DNA of 29,106 bases, taken from JAYZAP01 sp964645285. GTDB taxonomy: Bacteria > Pseudomonadota > Alphaproteobacteria > JAAXGF01. Location of the stretch: positions 1 to 29,106 of the forward strand of contig CAZYDR010000046.1 in NCBI GenBank assembly GCA_964645285.1, in the 5' to 3' direction. The position numbers and the translations under genes were made by a program. The notes under the pieces were generated by a model, which saw only the letters and a list, made by a program, of their open reading frames with translations, did not search any database and was not told the DNA's origin. This document shows, piece by piece, positions 24,845 to 29,106 of this stretch. The stretch's first letter is position 1; each line of letters opens with the position of its first letter.

Positions 24845-27095
24845 ATGAAAAAGCGCATTGTCGGCTATGCCGACCAGATCAGCGTCGCGCCTGGCGAGGC
24901 CATCAACTTCAAGATCACCGCCGATGATATTCCGCGCTACCATGCTGATATCGTGCGGCTGGTTTCCTGCGATCATCACCCCGGCGGCTCGGGCACCAAG
25001 GAAGAGCTCATCGAGACCGCCGTGAACGGCGACTACGACGGCCGCTGGCAGGAAACTTACGCCGGCTCCTATGCGGTGATCGACGACGCCGCGCCGTTCG
25101 ATGCTCTCGAAAGTTTCACCCTCCAGGCCATGATCTGGCCGACCATGCCGACCCTTGGGCGTCGTGATTCTCGGCAAGTGGTCCGAGGCCGACGAGACCG
25201 GCTATGCCCTGACCATCGACGATGACGGCGCTGTGGCCCTGATGATCGGCGATGGCCCCGGCGCCGCGTGGATCGTCAGCACAGGCCTTGCCCTGTCCGA
25301 ACGGATCTGGTGCTTTGTCGGCGCGAGCTTTGACGCTTCGAGCGGTGCTGTCCGGGTCTACCAGGAAGCGATGATCGAATACGCGCTCAGCGAAAGTACG
25401 GTGGAACTTGAAGTCCACGTGGCGCCCGGCGTGCCGGGCCGCAACAGCGCGCCCTTCATGATCGCCGCGTCTTGTGGCGGCGAGGCGCGGGGCGCGGTCT
25501 TCGGCGCCCGCTACTACAACGGCAAGATCGACAGTCCCCGCGTCGGCAGCCGGTCCCTCAGCCTGGAGGAGATGAGCGGCCTGATGCATCGCCCGCTACC
25601 CAGCGACCTGCAATCGGATGTGGTCGCCGCCTGGGACTTCGCCCGCGGCATTCGCTCGACCCGTATCGAGGACGCCTCGGCCAACAATCTCAACGGCGCG
25701 CTGGTCAATCTGCCGAGCAGGGCCATGATGGGCTACAACTGGACCGGCTCGGAGATGAACTGGCGCCATGCACCCGAGCAGTACGGCGCCATCCACTTCC
25801 ACCACGACGATATCTACGACGCCGGCTGGGAGACCGATTTTTCGCTGACGGTGCCGGACGGCCTGGCCAGCGGCGTCTATTGCGCCCGGCTCGATACCGG
25901 CGATGAAGTCGACCGCATTCCCTTCGTGGTGCGGCCGCCCCGCGACCGGGCGACCAACGACGTGGCCTTCCTGATACCGACCGCCAGCTACATGGCCTAC
26001 GCCAACGAGCATCACGGCGTCGATAGCGACCTGAGCGAAGTGATGATGGGTCACCTGACGTCGCTCAAACCCGAAGACCTGATGCTCAACGAGAACCGCG
26101 AATGGGGTTACTCGCTGTATGAGCACCACGCCGACGGCAGCGGCGTGTGTTATTCGTCGCGGCTGCGGCCGATACTTGGCTGGCGACCGGGCTACACCAA
26201 TCCGTGGATCGGCACCGCCGGCACCGCCGCCTGGCAATGGCCGGCGGATAATCACATCACCGCCTGGCTCGACGCCATGGGCCACGGCTGCGACTTCATC
26301 ACCGACGAGGACCTCCACGCCGAGGGCCTGGGGTTGTTCGAGCGCTATTGCTGCGTGCTGACCGGCTCCCACCCGGAGTATTACTCGACCCGCATGTGGG
26401 ACGCGGTGGACGGCTACCTCGGCCAGGGCGGGCGCTTGATGTATCTCGGCGGCAACGGCTTCTACTGGCGCATCGCCTATCACGATGAACTCGACGGCGT
26501 GCTCGAATTGCGCCGCGCCGAGGACGGCATTCGTGACTCGGTGTCCGAGCCCGGCGAGTACTATCACAGCTTCTCCGGCGAATACGGCGGATTGTGGCGA
26601 CGCAACGGCCGGCCGCCCCAGGGCCTCCTCGGCGTTGGCATGGCGACCCAGGGCTTCGATGTCAGCGGCCATTACCGGCGCATGCCCGATGCGGACAATC
26701 CCCGGGCGGCCTTCGCCTTCGACGGCGTCGACGATGAAATTATCGGCGACTTCGGCACGGCCGCCGCCGCCGCCGCCGGGCTTGAGCTCGACCGTTGTGA
26801 TTTCAGCCTCGGCTCACCGCCTCATACCCTGGTGCTGGCCACCTCAGAAAACCTGTCCCCGCTCTATTATCTTTGCCCCGAGGAGGTCGATAACATCGGC
26901 CCCACGATGTCGGCCCAGGACAACAACAACGCCCGTGGCAATATCACGTTCGTCGAGACCGCCAACGGCGGCGCCGTGTTCTCGTCCAGCTCGATCTCCT
27001 GGGCCGGCAGCCTGAGCTGGAACGGCTTCGACAACAACGTCTCGAAAATCACCGACAACGTACTCAGGCGGTTCCTCGATCCGGCGCCGTTCTAA
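24845..27095 (+). pseudogene. N,N-dimethylformamidase large (beta) subunit-like, frameshifted
   Basis: Two frames, 24845 to about 25163 and about 25155-27095, form one protein of about 750 residues, close to the 760-residue family length. It would hydrolyse a tertiary amide such as DMF to dimethylamine plus formate. The N-terminal part (RIVGYADQISVAPGEAINF) is a beta-sandwich; a LamG/ConA-like part follows (VVAAWDFARGIRS); the C-terminal catalytic domain starts near VAFLIPTASYMAYAN. Candidate iron ligands of the 2-Tyr-1-Glu site are Tyr codons at 25989/25998, Tyr at 26118 (YSLYEHH), and His 26370 with Glu 26376 (SHPEYY); their spacing agrees with the known enzyme. The frame breaks near 25163-25166 (PTMPTLG then VILGKW): one base added or two lost. 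ATG 24845 has GGAAGG upstream. DMF as the true substrate is not certain. Confidence 0.8.
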
Positions 27096-27736
27096 CGTCG
27101 CTCCGCGAGAATGAGATGGCCGGCGATGGTGCAGAATACGGATGCGGTGAACCATTGCTGCAGGCGCCAGACCCTGCGGTGAGTGGCCAGCCAGTCGCCG
27201 ATGTGACCGAATAGATAAGCCACCGCGAGATTGATGCTGTTGCCGGTGACGTTGAAGATCACTTCCAGCAGGATGAACTGGACGATGACGCTGCCCCGAT
27301 CAGGGTCGGTGAACTGGGGCAGGAAGGCGACGTAGAATATCCCCGACTTGGGGTTCATGATATTGGTGATCACCGTCTGGCGGAACACCTGGCCGAGGGG
27401 GTCGCGATGGACTTTGCTGGCCGGCCCCGGCGGGGCGCCGCCGGCTATCAAGGTGCGGCCGGCGAGGTAGATCAGATAGGCGGCGCCCAGGTAGCGCAAT
27501 CCGTCATAGGCAATCTGCGACGCGCCGATGATCGCGGCGACGCTGAACGCCGCGGCCAGACAGAGCATGAAGGAACCGGCAGACAGGCCGAGCACCGAGA
27601 CCGCGCCGGCCAAGCGGCCCTGGCCGATGCTACGGGCGACGGCAAACATCATACCGGGGCCGGGCGCCGCGCCGACCGCCAGGATAGCGATCATGAAAAC
27701 GCTGAAAGCGGGCCAGTCGGAAAGCAGGAAAAACAT
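27092..27736 (-). CDS. LysE family exporter (RhtB-type)
   Basis: 214 residues from ATG 27736, the usual length. About six hydrophobic segments; FMIAILAVGAAPGPGMMFAVARS is the typical LysE/RhtB N-terminal motif with the G-x-x-P-G-P signature, followed by FFxxLPQF-like FYVAFLPQFTDPD. The family exports amino acids or related amines. ATG 27736 has AGAAGG about 11 bases upstream and gives the family N-terminus MFFLLSDWPAF; starts at 27781 and 27898 would add unrelated residues. Its stop overlaps the amidohydrolase stop by 4 bp (convergent). It is divergent from the second TMADH-like gene, so export of an amine or amino-acid product is an inference. Confidence 0.85.
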   Translation of the reverse strand: MFFLLSDWPAFSVFMIAILAVGAAPGPGMMFAVARSIGQGRLAGAVSVLGLSAGSFMLCLAAAFSVAAIIGASQIAYDGLRYLGAAYLIYLAGRTLIAGGAPPGPASKVHRDPLGQVFRQTVITNIMNPKSGIFYVAFLPQFTDPDRGSVIVQFILLEVIFNVTGNSINLAVAYLFGHIGDWLATHRRVWRLQQWFTASVFCTIAGHLILAERR

Positions 27737-27882
27737 GGCGTCGAATACCTTCTGAGTGCCGCCCGATGATAGCCAAGCCATAATTTTGTAGAAACGCAAA
27801 TCTCTCCGCATCATGGCCGCCGAAGGGTGTACCGTTCGTCTTCGATTAGTCCTAGTTTTGCCTTTTGTTGGGGAACAGACCC

Positions 27883-29106
27883 ATGACCCGCGACCCACGT
27901 TATGACATTCTTTTCGAGCCAGTGAAAATTGGCCCGCTGACGGCCAAGAACCGGTTTTTCCAGGTGCCCCACTGCAATGGCATGGGCGTCGTCTACCCCA
28001 GTTCCATGGCGGCCATGCGGGCCATGAAGGCCGAGGGCGGCTGGGCGGTGATCTGCACCGAGGAGACCGACATCCACCCGACCAGCGACATCACGCCGTA
28101 TATCGAGGGCCGGCTGTGGGACGACCGCGATATTCCCGCGTTCGCGCGCATGAACGAGGCGTGCCACCAGCACGGCGCTCTGACCGGTATTGAGTTGACC
28201 CACACCGCCGCCCGCGATGCCAGCCTCTATAGCCGCGAAGTGCCCATGTCGGTGACCGCGCGGCCGACCAAGGCGGGCAACTATCCGGCCCAGGCGCGGG
28301 CCATGGACAAGGCCGACATCCGCGACTACCGACGCTGGCACCGGAACGCCGCCCTGCGCGCCCGCAAGGCCGGCTTCGATCTGATTTACGTCTATTGCCG
28401 GGCCGGCACCTCGATGAACGGTGATTTTCTGTCACCGGTCATGAATACCCGCACCGACGAATACGGCGGCAGCCTGGAAAATCGTGCGCGGCTGACCCGC
28501 GAGGTGCTCGAAGACACCCATGACGCAGTCGGCGACACCTGTGCCGTAGCGATCCGTTACACGGTGGACTCTGTCGCCAGCCCCACGGGCGATACCGACC
28601 CCCAGGAGACCCGCGACTTCATCGAAATGTTCGCCGAGATGCCCGATCTGTGGGACGTCAATATCCGCGAGTGGCGGCGCGACTCAATGCCTTCGCGCTT
28701 TGGTCTCGAAGCCAGCCAGGAAGACCTGGTGTCCTTCGTCAAGGCGATGACCACCAAGCCGGTGGTCGGGGTCGGGCGTTTCACCTCGCCCGACACTATG
28801 GTCGGCCAGATCAAGCGCGGCGTACTCGACTTCATAGGCGCGGCGCGGCCTTCCATCGCCGATCCGTTCCTGCCCAACAAGATCGACGAAGGCAGGCTCG
28901 ATGAAATCCGCGAGTGTATCGGTTGCAACATTTGCGTTACCGCCGACGAACTCATCGTGCCCATGCGCTGCACCCAGAACGCAACCATCGGCGAGGAATG
29001 GCGCAAGGGCTGGCATCCGGAAGTGATCCCGGCGAAGGAGTCCGACGACGGCGTATTGATCGTCGGCGCCGGTCCCGCCGGCCTTGAGGCGGCGCGGGTG
29101 CTCGGC
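27883..29106 (+). CDS. Trimethylamine dehydrogenase-like flavoprotein (copy 2), 3' end cut by window
   Basis: 408 codons present; the reading frame is open to the window edge. It is homologous to copy 1 over its whole visible length (MTRDPRYDILFEPVKIGP versus MSRDPRYDVLFEPVTIGP). The flavin-linking cysteine C31 (FFQVPHC), the 4Fe-4S motif CIGCNIC plus C 12 residues later, and the start of the FAD fold VLIVGAGPAGLEAA are present. The substrate-bowl positions differ: E61 replaces Tyr60 and T106 replaces Trp105 of TMADH, whereas EWRRD keeps the Trp264/Asp267 equivalents. YVYCRAGTSMNG loses the active-site histidine of the Y-x-x-H pair. It probably acts on another compound or has lost amine dehydrogenase activity. 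ATG 27883 has GGGGAA 7 bases upstream. Confidence 0.8.
   Translation, partial: MTRDPRYDILFEPVKIGPLTAKNRFFQVPHCNGMGVVYPSSMAAMRAMKAEGGWAVICTEETDIHPTSDITPYIEGRLWDDRDIPAFARMNEACHQHGALTGIELTHTAARDASLYSREVPMSVTARPTKAGNYPAQARAMDKADIRDYRRWHRNAALRARKAGFDLIYVYCRAGTSMNGDFLSPVMNTRTDEYGGSLENRARLTREVLEDTHDAVGDTCAVAIRYTVDSVASPTGDTDPQETRDFIEMFAEMPDLWDVNIREWRRDSMPSRFGLEASQEDLVSFVKAMTTKPVVGVGRFTSPDTMVGQIKRGVLDFIGAARPSIADPFLPNKIDEGRLDEIRECIGCNICVTADELIVPMRCTQNATIGEEWRKGWHPEVIPAKESDDGVLIVGAGPAGLEAARVLG

Noticed and set aside
21994..29106. Mobile element or genomic island borders around the amide/amine cluster
   Set aside because: No transposase, integrase, tRNA, or direct-repeat boundary was seen, and base composition resembles the neighbours.

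Overview
The window looks like a high-GC alphaproteobacterial chromosome, probably an uncultured or marine Rhodospirillales-type organism (inference). The grounds are the gene families, a perfect CtrA box (TTAA-N7-TTAAC) with an embedded GANTC site upstream of the chemoreceptor gene, a DUF3775 gene, and many acyl-CoA and FMN/FAD oxidoreductase genes. No rRNA, tRNA, CRISPR array or insertion sequence was recognised.

Layout. 1-7.5 kb: the 3' end of an amidase gene (+) converges on a propionyl-CoA synthetase gene (-). A divergent gap with an FNR/FixK-like box follows, then a DUF3775 gene and a three-gene run (+): a frameshifted phenylacetate-CoA-ligase-like gene, an old-yellow-enzyme/4Fe-4S/FAD reductase, and an MDR reductase coupled to it by a TTGA overlap. 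7.5-9.5 kb: a 420-bp regulatory gap, a damaged methyl-accepting chemotaxis gene, and a clear rho-independent terminator. 9.5-13.6 kb (-): a tight operon of ADP-forming acyl-CoA synthetase, PcaF-like thiolase and an Fe(II)/2-oxoglutarate oxygenase. 13.7-16.7 kb: a MATE transporter (+) converges on a small conserved gene and a C45-type Ntn hydrolase (-). 16.8-17.6 kb: a chimeric remnant joins the N-terminus of a giant secreted adhesin to the C-terminus of a TolC-like protein. 17.9-21.9 kb (-): GMC oxidoreductase, acyl-CoA ligase and short-chain dehydrogenase. 22-29.1 kb: a trimethylamine-dehydrogenase-like flavoprotein, a cupin (in-frame stop), a putative dimethylformamidase small subunit, the dimethylformamidase large subunit (frameshifted), a LysE exporter (-), and a second trimethylamine-dehydrogenase-like gene cut by the window end.

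How it fits together. The most interesting region is 22-29.1 kb. An N,N-dimethylformamidase-type amidohydrolase would release a dialkylamine, and covalent-FMN amine dehydrogenases of the TMADH/DMADH family could then oxidatively demethylate it. The two dehydrogenases differ from each other and from TMADH at substrate-bowl positions, so the real substrate is probably not simply DMF or trimethylamine. Elsewhere the genes point to broad carboxylic acid, acyl-CoA and alcohol catabolism.

Five genes carry disabling lesions: single-base shifts, a nonsense codon, an internal deletion and a fusion. Either this is real decay or the assembly is error-prone; reads would decide.
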